Origin: Bicyclus anynana
Taxonomy: Eukaryota > Arthropoda > Insecta > Lepidoptera > Nymphalidae
DNA: 64,000 bases
Assembly: GCF_947172395.1 (NCBI RefSeq)
Contig: NC_069086.1
Location: 18,613,572 to 18,677,571, forward strand
Reading direction: 5' to 3'
The notes under the pieces were generated by a model, which saw nothing but the letters and a program-made list of their open reading frames with translations, did not search any database and was not told the origin of the DNA. Numbering within the stretch: the first letter of the stretch is position 1; the number at the start of each line of letters is the position of its first letter. Made by a program: the position numbers and the translations under genes. Shown one piece after another: positions 24,384-36,975 of the stretch.

Positions 24384-24466
24384 GCCCCTGTAGCCAAGTG
24401 GTACGTCGATTCTCTTTCTACGACCTACGCTTCGAAAATTAAAAAAATGTATTTGGCTACAGGGGC
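24384..24466. mobile_element. Short foldback inverted-repeat element
   Basis: Begins GCCCCTGTAGCCAAGTGG and ends TTGGCTACAGGGGC, a perfect 14-bp inverted terminus. It is a deletion derivative of the longer copy at 37291-37485, with which it shares GATTCTCTTTCTAC and GCTTCGAAAA. Confidence 0.7.
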
Positions 24467-24578
24467 AGGAGTGTCTGTCAAAATAATTATACGAGGATAC
24501 TTAATCACAGACAGTATTGAAACTAATCAATCGTGATATTTTCCACCATTTTTACGTCATTTTTTAGACAAGAATTTT

Positions 24579-24670
24579 TGATTATATAATGATTTATTTA
24601 TTTTGCTATCATCCGCGAAAAGTGTTCTTTTCGCGGATGATAGCAAAATAAATAAATCATTATATAATCA
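24579..24670. repeat. Perfect 43-bp inverted repeat with a 6-nt loop
   Basis: Arms 24579-24621 and 24628-24670 are exact reverse complements, with GTGTTC between them. Transcribed as part of the E74 intron it would form a long hairpin. A diverged relative without the left arm lies at 37183-37260. Confidence 0.85.
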
Positions 24671-25904
24671 TGATGAACTTACGCAAAGTAACGCCTGCTT
24701 CTATCCAATATTTAAAAGAATTTTTGACACAAATGCAGTAATTTTATTACTGTTTGCTTAAAAATTCCTCTTCTAGCTAAGGATTTTTTAAAAAATGTGT
24801 ATTGTATTTTGTGGTATACTACAGATTTTTTGCTTAGTCGCAGTGGTATGAGAGCTGGTCGACACTTTTGGGTAGGTATTTTGGAAAGTTGAAATTTTTC
24901 TTGTACCTCTCCTATAATACCCCAACACAGAACTGGAGACCTAAAATAGTGTGGCTTTGTTTTCCTATTTCTAAAAAATATATGAGGAATTTTTGTTAGC
25001 ATCAGATATCCTATAAGAATTTGCCATAAAAATAAAGAAAAGCAAAACAAATAAATAATAAAAGATACCGTGCCATAGACTAATATTCTAATATACGGAA
25101 CCCTCTGAACTAGAGAGCAGTGGAACACGTGCAGTATGTTTTTCTGTCTGTTTTTGCGTTCCCTGCACGCTCGATTACCGCGCAACCTCACGCCCCCGGT
25201 GTCAGAATGTCCAATGAATTTCACGGTAACCAATTATTATGAATTTTACTGTCGTGTTCTCCGTTTTTTTTTCAATTTTTTTTCTCTAAAATATAACACT
25301 ACGCCTAATATATCTTTGTTTACCTATTTTGGCGCAGTATTTCAGATTTAGCCGGAAAATACAAAAATAAATACTAAATCCTACAAAGTAATGCCTTTTA
25401 TATTGAATATAATAAAATATATCCTTGGATGGTTTAATTCCACTATTGAATGCGGCACGGGTCTATTAATAGATATTCTTTATTTTTTGATGAATTTTTC
25501 GTTTGCAAAAATGCAATGAAGGAAACGTTGGAAATTTTATTAATGAAAATACCAAATAAACTTCAACTTTCTGACAAGACTATAATATTTGTTTACTATG
25601 GTACTTATATTAAATTTAATTTTTTTTTTGAAAAGAAAAATATATTATGATACTTATCCTAATAGTTCTACAAATCATGCCCGTGGAACAAAGAATAGTG
25701 ATCCCGTGGGTTTGCCCGCATTGCATCCATTTCTCTGAGAACATGGGGATCATGATTCTGTCAAAATCGATCCAGCCGCTTTAGAAATAAATTGGAACAA
25801 ACAGACGGTTGTACAAGAATTATAAAAATTGTTATTTTTTTTGATATTTGATATTGATGCCGTATTTATGAATTAAGTGAAAAGCTGAAATTACCATAAG
25901 TTAT

Positions 25905-26205
25905 ATCATCATCATGATCATTATCAACTCATATTCGGCTCACTGCTGAGCTCGAGTCTCCTCTCAGAATGAGAGGGGCTAGACCACCACGCTGGCCCAA
26001 TGCGGATTGGCAGACTTCACACACGCAGAGAATTAAGAAAATTCTCAGGTTTCCTGACAATGTTTTTACATCACCGTTTGAGCCACATGATATTTCATTT
26101 CTTAAAATGCACACAACTGAAAAGTTGGAGGTGCACGCCCGGACCGGATTCAAACCCACACCCTCCGGAATCGGAGGCAGAGGTCATATCTGGGCTATCA
26201 CGGCT
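25905..26205 (-). repeat. tRNA-derived SINE, family A, near full length
   Basis: Complete tail, body and head (CCGGATTCAAACCCACACCC near the B box). It ends about 100 bp before the first candidate ratchet point at 26303. Confidence 0.85.
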
Positions 26206-26302
26206 ATAATTTATATACTTGGATAATTTTTATTTATTTCTATAGATCAAAGTTAATGGATATAACATATCACGTTATTTAATTAACTTTTATTTGTTTC
26301 AG

Positions 26303-26331
26303 GTAAGTTATTGTTGATGTCACCCTGTTCA
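26303..26331 (+). other. Eip74EF: Candidate recursive splice site / 29-nt recursive-splice exon
   Basis: TTTATTTGTTTCAG at 26289-26302 is followed directly by a perfect GTAAGT donor (26303-26308), the zero-nucleotide exon form of a ratchet point. A second perfect GTAAGT begins at 26332, so the machinery could define a 29-nt exon. Joined to exon 3 it reads open for nine codons after the split glycine, but shifts the frame from phase 1 to phase 0. Stable inclusion would therefore probably disrupt E74. Its expected role is transient: after joining, the regenerated donor is used for the next step. Inferred from sequence only. Confidence 0.6.
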
Positions 26332-27011
26332 GTAAGTATTGTTGTGATTGCCTCATCACCATCATCTCTACGTTTGTCTCTTACTTGCTACTTCTCTCTC
26401 TTACTATATCTACATATAAAACTGATATATAATTATAAAAAATGTCTTTCGGTAATTTCGCTGAAATTAGAAAACTGCTTTGATTACTTCGACATTGTTG
26501 TAAACTCGAACTAATAATTCAAAATCGGAGTATGGTACTCGGTGCTTTAGTTTAGGTACTTCTAGTACAAGTGGTATGTTCATGGCAGGACAAAGCCTGT
26601 CTGTGTTTTGCGAAAATACGCAAATTCAATTTCTGCTACAACTATTGTAGAAAAACTGATTAATTCAGTCACCCTTGTTCGTTGCGAATGCCGGGGAACA
26701 TTCTAGAGCGGTGATAAGCAGGACCTACTTTCAGCGGTAGGTAGTCACACAGTGTAGCGACCGTACAGTTCGGAAGCTAAGCCACTGAAACAGAAGGATT
26801 TAGGTAACTGACGGATTTTTACCCGTAATTGTCTTGAAAATTTGTGCAGTCCTATGTGGCGGGGTAAAAACCTAAATAGCAATGACAGTAGTAGTGAACT
26901 CTAATGTACAATAAGCTCATTTGTGTCTACACCTATCCGCTCTGTTTTGTTGCGTTGTTACTAAAAACCAAACTAACAATGGTACTATTAATAAATTAAC
27001 TGACAAATTCA

Positions 27012-27180
27012 TAATTTATTTATTTCAAGTAGACTTATAATATCTAAGCAGTTTTGGACATCCCAAAGTGGCAGTGGCAGTGGTAATAAACTAAGTTGTA
27101 CTTGGTTATCGGTTAAATTCAAATTCATTTAATTCAAATAGACTTCTAAACAAGCTATCGAAAGGCAAATTTTTAAATCA
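27012..27180 (-). repeat. Two short antisense repeat ends
   Basis: ATTTATTTCAAGTAGACTTA and AATTCATTTAATTCAAATAG are inverted ends of the 59358-59790 repeat family. Confidence 0.4.
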
Positions 27181-27184
27181 AAAT

Positions 27185-27310
27185 GGCAGTGTCAGTCACA
27201 GTGTCAATGACAGTAGCAGTGTCAGTGACAGTAGCAGTGTCAGTGTCAGTAGCAGTGGCAGTGACAGTAGCAGTGGCAGTGACAGTAGCACTGTAAGTGT
27301 CACTGTCACG
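27185..27310. repeat. CAGTG / CAGTAG minisatellite
   Basis: Repeated 6-nt units (CAGTGT, CAGTAG, CAGTGA and CAGTGG) occupy about 125 bp and directly adjoin a GC-rich block at 27330-27560. Confidence 0.75.
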
Positions 27311-28871
27311 TCAGTGGCACTAAACCCGTACTGCAGGCTCGCTAGCCGCCGCCCGTGTTATGTAACGCCACACTAGTGCTGCGCCGCAGCCCGCCGCAGA
27401 TTTTCCGCGCGGCCGTGACACACATACGCGTGCCGCCTGCCAACTCGCAAGTGCACTGCACTGGCGGACAAAAGTGAAATTCGATTAACTGGCATTACGC
27501 ATTACGCATGACGCTCGTCGCACACTACCGCTGGCGAACTTACGCATTCAAGAGGGACGCACACTGTCAATATTAACGACAATGTAGAGTTAGGTTATCT
27601 AAGATCTGCCCCTGCTTTCTGTATAGTTACAGCGATGGGACATCGCTCGTTTCCATGGCAACGTCGTTGTTATTGACATTTTATTTTTGGCATCCCATAA
27701 AAATAAAGTTCAAATTGTATTATAACTTGTTATAGGCCAATATTACATCGACGAGTATAAAGAACAAGAATCGATCTCCTGACCACGACGTAAGAATCTG
27801 GTGTTATGACAGCTTTATTACCTTAGCGGCTACTTTACAATAGATATTGTTACTCATATTGATAAAATTACTGTGTGCGATTTCCTTTATATTTATTATA
27901 TTTTATTTATAAGCTACGTCGAATGAAGTTACAGCCATTTGAGATTTACCTATGCTTCAGGTAGACGGGCGTGTGGCTCATTGTATGAGGTGCTAGCATG
28001 TCCTACGGAGTGTTTCTCCGTTACTCAGTATACAATCCGATTTTCCACTGAAAACCAGACGGACTCTTTAAGTTTTCCACCTGGTAGGGGTTAGATGTTT
28101 AATCAAGTGTCGCGTGAAACTATTAGATTTGGTAGATTGGATAATAAGAAGAAATGGTTGTATAGGTACTATTTCCGGTTTCAATAAACAGATTCGTAAG
28201 ACAATTTTTATACACTCATCTGTCGCAATTCTAAAATCTTTTCTTCAGTTTCCCTACTTTTACTTTTAAATAAAATATACGATGTCCTGAATATCTCTAT
28301 CTTAGGTTAACTTAGTTAAATTACCGGGGGTGTTGAAATTTGAGAGAACATTTGAATTTTTGAATTTGAATAAGTTCAATATGTACTCCTACAGCGCAGT
28401 CTAAATGCATGACTAGTGACTACGTTTATAATTTTACATACATACATTTATTACCTATCGTATATACATTCCAAATATTACGTTCTGATGATCCAATTGA
28501 TAAAACCTCAACCAAGTCGCAACTGACGTTAACAAAGTCGAAATCTAAAGTCGAAAAGCCGAGCAATAAATCCAAAATTCACTGAAATATCGTACATCGG
28601 TACACATTAAAATTATTAACATACAAATAGTATGTAGAGCCACAAATCTGCGACTTGTATGCCCATAGGTGGTCGGCGAAGGTTAGCCCTTTCCATCAAG
28701 CAGTGTCACAAATATAACCTAATGTTTCAAGCCTGCACGAAACCTAAATACCAATGCACCATATATGCACTTATATGCGCAAATCATTTAGGTTTAATCC
28801 GTGATTAATTATAACATGGTTCTAGTTTAAAACATTCTTTTGTTTCTTTGTTTTTAATTATATTGCAAGTC

Positions 28872-29050
28872 ATCATCATCATTATCATATCAGCCGACGG
28901 ACGTCCACTACACGACATAGGCCTTTTGTAGGGACTTCCAAACATCACGATACTGAGCCATCTGCATCCAGCGAATCCCTGCGACTCGCTTGATGTCGTC
29001 AGTCCACCTATTCAGTCCACTATTGCGGGGACGCCATTTCAGCACTTTAT
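28872..29050 (-). mobile_element. RTE-type LINE tail
   Basis: Contains GACGTCCACTACACGACATA and CCTTTTGTAGGGACTTCCAA, the antisense 3' part also present at 12535-12868 and 13870-14262. Confidence 0.6.
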
Positions 29051-29173
29051 TATATTGCAAGTATTACAAATTAAAAATATTGATAACGTTATTCGTAATA
29101 ATGTATATAAAAATGTTCCCTAATTCTCGTACCTATTCATACACTTTAAAAAAACATTGCCAATCTTCTTTAG

Positions 29174-29316
29174 TTATCAACCCATATTCGGCTCACTGCT
29201 GAGCTCGAGTCACCTCTCAGAATGAGAGGGATTAGGTCAATAGTCCACCACGTTGGCCCAATGCGGGATGGCAGACTTCACACACGTAGATAATTAAGAA
29301 AATTCTCTAGTATGCA
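29174..29316 (-). repeat. tRNA-derived SINE, family A, tail only
   Basis: Starts GTTATCAACCCATATTCGGC and runs to ATTAAGAAAATTCTCTAG; the head is missing. Confidence 0.75.
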
Positions 29317-31740
29317 GTTGTAGTTCCTAACTTCCTGCAATCTTTCTGACTAATAATTGGACTAAAAGGGGGATTGTTGATTATTATTATATTGAAAAAA
29401 AACAAATATTTTGTTTTTGACATAGCCAAAGTTATCTGAGCTAGTTAAATCCGCTTGGTATCACTATTCCAGTCCAATAGGTACGTTATTCATTATAATT
29501 CCAAAATCAAATAGTTTCTTCTTCTATTTCTTTTTGCCATACAATATAAAAAAACATTTCATTTCATTATCATTTTTTTTTTATCTCATTATACTTCTGG
29601 GTACATTGCGCCATTTCAATAACAGTAGAATGGCAGGTAAAATATTTACCTCAATTGCATAAAAGCCTAAAAATTTATGTTGATTTAAAAAAAAACTTGA
29701 TTCTATGCAACAGTCACGATCAAAACGTCGCGGATTACATAGATATTAACAGCGGTAGAGCGGCTACTATATGCCATAGTATAGAGCTTTCGATGTTAAT
29801 ATGAACGTAATGTCTTTAACTATTAAAAATCTAATTTGTATGAATAAATTAATACTAAAAATCTAAATTTTATTGTGTGCGTTTTATTGAGTATTTCGTC
29901 AGCCAACAGAGAATTGCATAAATTAAAAAATAAGGAATTTTAATCGGAGTATACATAATAATATCTAATATAGGCGATGGCTGTCTATGTAACATCGAAT
30001 TAGCAAATTATAGATATCGTCAATTAATCATCACCATCACAGAAGTCGATGTACAATCACTGGACGTAGGCATTTTGATTTATCCAAACAGCGGTAAATA
30101 GCGCCTCCTTGGTTCACTTTTTATGTCGTTAGTTTACATAGTGGATGGTCTACCAACTTGTGCGTTTGTGTGGTCGTCATCCCAACAGTCAACTCCTTCT
30201 GGTCCATGACATCTATAGGCTATTCGAATTACTAGTATGTGCTTCATCATTTGGTACTCGTTTTGCAGATCGTTTAGCTATGTCGCTCACGTTTATTTTT
30301 TTGCTACATTACCTATCTTCAACGAACAGACGGTTTGTTATTATTCGATTTAAAGAAAGAAAACAAAGAAAAACGTTTATTTGAAAAATACACACTACCC
30401 TACAAAACAAAATAAAAACAGTAAAAACATCCAAAAGACCCAAATAGTGTTATGTGATCCCAAAAAACATACTTATATTATGCTGTGTCCATTACAATAC
30501 ACAGCTGGTCTTCTGTGAAACTCGTTAAGAGACAATTGGCTTGTATTGACAGATATTTTGTTATAAATTGAGAAATATAAGAAGTATTAGTGAGTGATGG
30601 TTGTCCTCTCTGCGCGCGCGTGGAATCTGCTCACACATGCTGCTGCCCAAGGTCTAGTTTCGCAACGCGCGGAGCAGAATGTCCGGTTGGCGAGTGTGCC
30701 GCCGCTGTGTGCTGTTATATACGCATATATGCGCGTATACCGTTGTAAATAACTTCGCCTATTTATAAACGAACGGGCTTTACTGTCTTGTTTTGAATAT
30801 TGAATATATATAGGCGACGGAAGTTCTACATTTTGATAAATTAACGAAAATCTGAGGGTGTGCTAAAAAGGCTTATAAGTTAAGGTTCATATGCCATAAC
30901 AGTATGGCATGGCGGTAGTACTTCCAGAACAAGCTTCTTTATATAAAGCTCTACTACTACTTCATTACAATTTTAAGTTTATAACAATTTATCCCCTTCA
31001 TCATCCTCCTGGTCTAGGAGTTTAATGTGGTTTATTAATTTTATTCGAATCAGCTACGTCGTCCAGCAGTTTATTTATATAGTTTCGAGACGAGGCGCTA
31101 GATTTGAATGTTTAGGATGTTGACCTTTTCTTATTTCATTCATATCATTAGTATTTTTAATAGTGACCGTTACAGAATCAATCTATATCATCCTAAGAAT
31201 GCCAATCCAAATGGTCTAAACTCCAAATCTCTCCTATAAGTTGCCAGGCCTGGCCCTGTGGGGGCCACTAATAATAATGATGATACATACCAACACTATA
31301 ATAATGGGATGTCCAGAATCACTGATACTGACCTTGAACGGTTCAACGATTATCTAGCTGTATAATCCCTGACTAGACCTTAGACAATATTCTAAAAACT
31401 GAGACTTAAACCCAAAATATTGCATAAACTGCCTCCTTTTTAATTTGGTTAACTATATATTTTTAATTACCTAAGTAATTAATAAAGTTCAATACAACAC
31501 AGATGTAGAGGTCACCCATAGCCTCCACATAGACGCCTTTCAAATTCGCTCCACGTTAGTTACATAACACTCATAGCACTCGCATGACAGCGGCGTGTCC
31601 TGTCCCAGATTGTGAGGTGAACTGGTCGAGCACACTCCACACTCCAACTCGTAGTACACTTTACCGGATACCTACATTACCTAGCTTTTAGTCGACGATA
31701 TGTTATGCTTCACTATGCAGTTTAGTACTCGTATAAGCTT

Positions 31741-31941
31741 ATCTATACTAATATAATAAAGCTGAAGAGTTTGTTTGTTTGTTTGATTGAACGCGCTAAT
31801 CTCAGGAACTACTGGTCCGATTTGAAAAATTCTTTCAGTGTTAGATAGCCCATTTATCGAGGAAGGTTATAGGCTATATATTATCCCCATATTCCTACGG
31901 GAACGGGAACCACGCGGGTGAAACCGCGCGATGTCAGCTAG
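31741..31941 (+). repeat. Helitron-like non-autonomous element, near complete
   Basis: Begins near TATACTAATATAATAAAGC with GTTTGTTTGTTTGTTTGA. Near its end a stem (ACGCGGGTGAAACCGCGCG) lies about ten bases before CTAGT. A hairpin shortly before CTAG is the hallmark of a Helitron 3' end. Confidence 0.6.
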
Positions 31942-31951
31942 TTATTATATA

Positions 31952-32032
31952 ATTGCCAATCCGCATTGGGCCCTCGTGGTGGACTGTTGGTATAACCCCT
32001 CTCATTCTGAGAAGAGACTCGTACTCAGTGTG
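31952..32032 (+). repeat. tRNA-derived SINE, family A, short 3' fragment
   Basis: Retains GCCAATCCGCATTGGGCC and CCCCTCTCATTCTGAGAAG, immediately after the Helitron-like element. Confidence 0.7.
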
Positions 32033-32595
32033 CCAAATATGGATTGCTTATTATGAAAAATGATGATTGTATAATTGAGGGGACAAGCAAATGGTACAAC
32101 CTAGATACTCAGAATAAGGGATCTTTAATCTGAACCTAGATACTTATTTTATTTTCGAAAATCAGTTTATTGTTTGTTTTTTTTTAATAAATTAGTTTGT
32201 TAGTATAAACTAAAGGAACACGTCGTTTAAATTTTAAAGTGATAAAGATTGGCATGTGGCATCGAAACCCGTTCAACGTGGCTTAGCAACCATTCACAGA
32301 CCGACGATAATTTGAAAAATTTAAATAGTTGTCACAACAAGCAAATAGCCCACTTAATGATAAATGCAAAACAATCGCTTTAAGTAACAAAACAGGGCAA
32401 TTCATGAAGCGCTACCCTGCTTAGTAACCAGAGGTGCAAAACAAAGGTACGATTCCCATCTTTAATTTTTTTTTTCAGGTATAATTTTCTTCTCTCTGTC
32501 AAATCAATCGAACCAGCTTAAGTTCCTTATTGTATTCTTTCTCAATAAAAAAATACAGAATATCGAACCATATTTAAGGTTGGATTATCTCTGAT

Positions 32596-32627
32596 CTAGA
32601 GATATACACAGTTGTGTATATCTCTAG
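32596..32627. repeat. Perfect 15-bp palindrome
   Basis: CTAGAGATATACACA and its exact reverse complement are separated by two bases. Confidence 0.8.
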
Positions 32628-35581
32628 AGTGGTCCTAAAGTTGTCTATCTTACTTTTACTGTATTCTGTGCTTATAACCTAAAGATGGTCTATCTTAAAA
32701 AAAAAAAACAAATTTCACACGCTAAAACTGGACGTATATAAAACTGTTTCCACGCAGAAAGGAATCCTGTTTGCCAACACTATCCAAATCAGTGCTTTCC
32801 AAAGTGTTACACCTTAGACCCCTTTCTTCTTTATTACTGGTAATCAATAAAAAAATGTACGTGCACCTCCCAGAGTATCGCGGTGTAATCATGGTTCTTC
32901 TGGCAGACTATGTGAGAACCCCTGGCCGAGGAAAAGGAGCCTATGCAAATATTTTTGGATTAAATTTAAGCGGTTTTTTTTAAATAAGACAAAGTTAAAG
33001 TTGATCAGTAAGAAAACTTTTTAAATACATTTCATATTGATTACTTGATTAAGTAAATTTTAGTGTAGACATTTTATTAAACTACTGTAATACTTTTATT
33101 ACTTTGGTTTTAATCACCCCATATTGGTAGTTAGAACCACTTTGGGTATAACTGACCTAGATGTAATAATAGTAAAAATATCATAAAAATAAACCAAATA
33201 AATACAGTCTTTTCCACCGAAGCACCAATATGGCAAATCATTTTTTTACTGCGATTAGACTAAAAAGGAGCGCGTTCGTGTCTCCGTCTCCAACCGAGTC
33301 CATGGCAAATTTATGACAAAAAACAACCTTATGCCTCACGTAATAGAGTATAACGAAACTGCATCTATGCAATTGACTAACAAAGTTATTTATATCGTCG
33401 ATTTATACGATTTTGTATCTTATGTATAGTGTTAGAAGGTTGTTTTTGTGTGCATAACGTAGTTGGCACAGTATCTAGGGCGAACGCCTTGAGAGTTGCA
33501 TTTACATGGGTCGACCTCGCAGGGTCACTGATCTCTGTCCTTAGTCGGATTGCGGAGCGGTTTCCTTCCTTCCCATCTATACATAGATAATTAAAAAAAT
33601 ACTTCTATTTTTTATACCAGTCATTAGATTGTTAGAGGGGATTTGAATATTTTGCAAATATTGTATTAGGAAGTTCGTGTGGTAACGTTTTTTCCTCGAA
33701 TTCGTCATTGGATAAAACGCCTTGGCTCGAATTGGAAACATTCAAAGCTTTTGAAAACGAAATCCTTTCGATGTTTTCGAGAATTAATTCGTTTGTTTTA
33801 CGGTCATTGCTATTTGCCGGCTTATTTAACTGGTTTTCTTTTTAAATAAAACATTATGTTAAATTAATGTAATATAATTATTTTGAATATCGACAAGTTA
33901 GCACTGCGGTTTCTTCTGACATCGGATATAGTTACCCTGATCAGTGTTTGTGTGGTTTACTTGAATTATAAATCACTAGGTGATATTTTTTGCCAGAATT
34001 GGCGTCAATTTGAAAATTCCTAAATTGACCCAAGCTAGGAATCGAACCCAGGTTTTTCTAGTTACAATAACACATATACAACTGCGCCAAAACTTATGAC
34101 CTAATTACATAACGTTTAACGGCATATTTAGCACATATCAATTTACGACTAAAGTGGAATGGACACGCCTTGGAAACTGGAAAAGAAGGAGAGCATATTA
34201 AATCCTCATCATGATCATATTTTTTTATCAATATTAGTATTTAGTTCTAAAATATTGGGTGATGTTATTATAATATATTTAAAATAGTTGGGCTTACTAA
34301 CTAACTTACACCAACTAAATACGGTGAATATAGTCTTAATATGATCTTTTAAATATGTATATTCGATAATAATATAATTAATATACTTTTAAATAAATAT
34401 TTACTATAAATTTTCCAGATAATTCTATACCAAGAACAAGTTTGAGGGAAAATAAGTACTTTTTAGAAAAGCAGAATTTTCACAGAAATAGCAAAATGTC
34501 TGTCAATACAAGCTTAGTTTTCCCGGAAAACTGAATACTTTTACAAGCAAGAAATATTGATAGGTATATTCCTCCCGTTCGTTTTTCTAAGGAACTTTAC
34601 CACCTAGTTGTAACTTTCCGTGACTTGCAAGCTTGTTCGAGCTTCTAAAGCTCCGATAAGGCATCTTAATACCGACCGCGCTAGCTCTACCTGATGCATT
34701 GACGTTTTATAAGTTCTTTCACCCTCGAGTTATGGTGGTTTACTTGTCTTCGTATAGTAACCTATACTAGATATAATATGATTTAACCTGAATTACTTTC
34801 AACACAGCCATAAGTACTTAAGTAGTCTAACTAAAAAAGTCTGGAAAGTAAAAATTCAGATAAATTAGAAGTTTATTTTACAATGAAATTTTTGTGGAAA
34901 ATTTTGCTTTTGTAAGATTAATTAATTTTGTAAAATTTACACTTACAAGTTACTTAACTTTTGTGAAGATAAAAGCCGATCCAAGCATCTTTTTTACCGA
35001 TAAATTCATAAGTAACATTAACTAATTGGGGTTTCACCCATCGTTTGCATTGGTAGAACCAAGATAGCCTAACAGATCCTCTTATTTCTCGTGAACTTGC
35101 TTGTCCGGGAAAGTACTACCTTTATGCTTCTTTCTGCCGCCGATAGGCAACAAGATTCTGATGTGAAAAACATTGTTGCCGATGAGGCTCTTATAACTTA
35201 ACACCTTAGGTGTTACTTAGTTTAGGATATAGATTTCCACTTATCATCAGGTGGTCTACTTGTTCTAGCAGATGTTTCTGTAAAACAAACAGAGTAAGGT
35301 GTAGAGCCAGTGGTTGGGTAGCGGAGTAGTCATGTCGGGAGTGCATCGCGCGGAGTGCAGTATCATTGCACAGATATTATTAACATCAGCGTTTTCCTTA
35401 CCGCGACCCGGTGGAGAATAATGTGGACCTTCCCTAACTAATATATGGATTTAAACTCTTAAAGTTACGCAAAAGGGGGTGTATATGTAAATTATCTATG
35501 AAACGCAAGACGCGATATCGCTTTAAAAAGTCAAAAAAATAGCATCTTGCTTTCATTTACGAGTGTAATGCACAAAGATTA

Positions 35582-36043
35582 ACCCAAAAAAAGAAAGAAA
35601 GAAAAAACGTTTATTAAAAATTGGTGCCACAAACCACAATGCCTGAGCACTGTTGTAGCGTCCGATGCCTCAACCACCTGAAAAAGGCAAGAAAAACTTT
35701 TCTCAAAATGTTTTGTTGAATCTTAAACGTATAGAATAAAAATAGGTCTAGATATTAATTCAAATAAATTTTAAATACCTAGCTATTTTGTCAGTCTTGT
35801 TACTTTACCTGAAATTCTTCTCTTTCTTCTGAATCTTTTTTTTTCAAATTAATTAATATTGTTCTTCTATTCATTATTAAAAGTAATTTCTGGAATGACA
35901 TAATATTTACTGTAAATGTAACTAATATTTTGCATGCCAATCGGGCGTGATACAGAACAGATTATATTTATTTGTTAAGACCTTGTAAACTGTATCAGCA
36001 AATAAAGGATTGTATTTGTATTGTATTTGTATTTGTATTTGAA
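35582..36043. repeat. Two retroelement-like ends
   Basis: A GAAA-rich run followed by CGTTTATTAAAAATTGG at 35586-35620 looks like an inverted retroelement tail. AATAAAGGATTGTATTTG with a TATTTG tandem tail at 36001-36043 looks like a sense one. Nothing coding was found between them. Confidence 0.4.
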
Positions 36044-36839
36044 AAAAGCTGACCCTAATAACCCAATATTTCTACGCAAGTAATTTGTATTACCTTAAAT
36101 TCCTGATTGGCTATTAACTTAAAACACCCTTACACAACGTAACACACACACATCAAAGCGAAATATAATATGTGTGAAACATTTTTGTGTCCAAACAAGT
36201 AATAATTAAAATGTCTGTTTTTTACCCGTATTATTTACCTTTTGTAAATAAATTGTTTTTATAAGTAAATTTTTTGTCGTATGCTAATGTAAACGAGAAA
36301 GTATGTAATAGGTATGGACCCGAAGTTTGTCACTTGGGAAATATTCAAAACACACCCAATTTAGATCGGTATTACCGTTTCCTGAATGCTCTCGACTGGA
36401 AATCGAATCTGAGAACTTTTAATGAGAATCGACATAAATAGGCTTTAGCAATAAGGTGAGATTAAACTATAAGTATTATACGACTAATCGACTAAACAGA
36501 GAGATGATAGAGACGAGATGATCTTAAATATAATACCATAGCCTATAGAATATCATTTCGCAATAAACTCTCTAGGAATAGGTACGGCTTACAACACTTA
36601 AACTTGAATCATAGATGCTCTTATGTGTCTGTATTTTCATGAGCAACCATAGGCAAGGTCAGAAACAAAGAGGTGCTCGTGGTGGCAGAGATAAGTACTC
36701 GTATGCTGGCGGCTCGAGATCGGAACAGGAATATTGTTCATACTAAAAAAGATTATGTAGCCAATATTCTTAAAACAGAAAACTAAAATACGAATCGAAA
36801 CAAGAACATACCTTTTACGAAGTTAGTTAAAAAAGGCTT

Positions 36840-36975
36840 GAAGCACCTCCACAGTTTTCAATCGACCTGACGTCAAGCCATCGTAGTCGCATTGACCTAG
36901 ATAGCGGGGCGCGGGTTCGACACCCGACTGAGGTCGTCTTCGCCAATCTAGTTTATCAGTCGACGATAGTTTCCA
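36840..36975 (+). repeat. tRNA-like repeat, copy 1
   Basis: Contains GACGTCAAGCCATCG and the B-box-like GGGTTCGACACCCGACTG. It is closely similar to 38400-38530 (also TGAGGTCGTCTTCGCCAATC). Confidence 0.65.

Larger units (their letters stand above)
6384..26302 (+). other. Eip74EF: First segment of the giant E74 intron (19.9 kb)
   Basis: This segment runs from the exon 3 donor to the first candidate ratchet point. It is mostly repeats: Helitron-like ends, SINE copies, RTE and CR1-type LINE tails, microsatellites and a perfect 43-bp hairpin. It has no convincing coding exon. Open stretches here, including the longest one (24712-25233, - strand), lack proper starts or fall in repeats. Confidence 0.6.

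Noticed and set aside
24712..25233. Longest open frame in the window (174 codons, - strand) with a hydrophobic stretch
   Set aside because: It begins with TTG rather than ATG, and its first internal methionine is far downstream. It has no recognisable motif, and it lies in AT-rich intron next to a hairpin repeat. Most likely chance.
36900..36940. tRNA gene from GGGTTCGACACCC
   Set aside because: It is duplicated almost identically at about 38460 with non-tRNA flanks, so it is a dispersed repeat.
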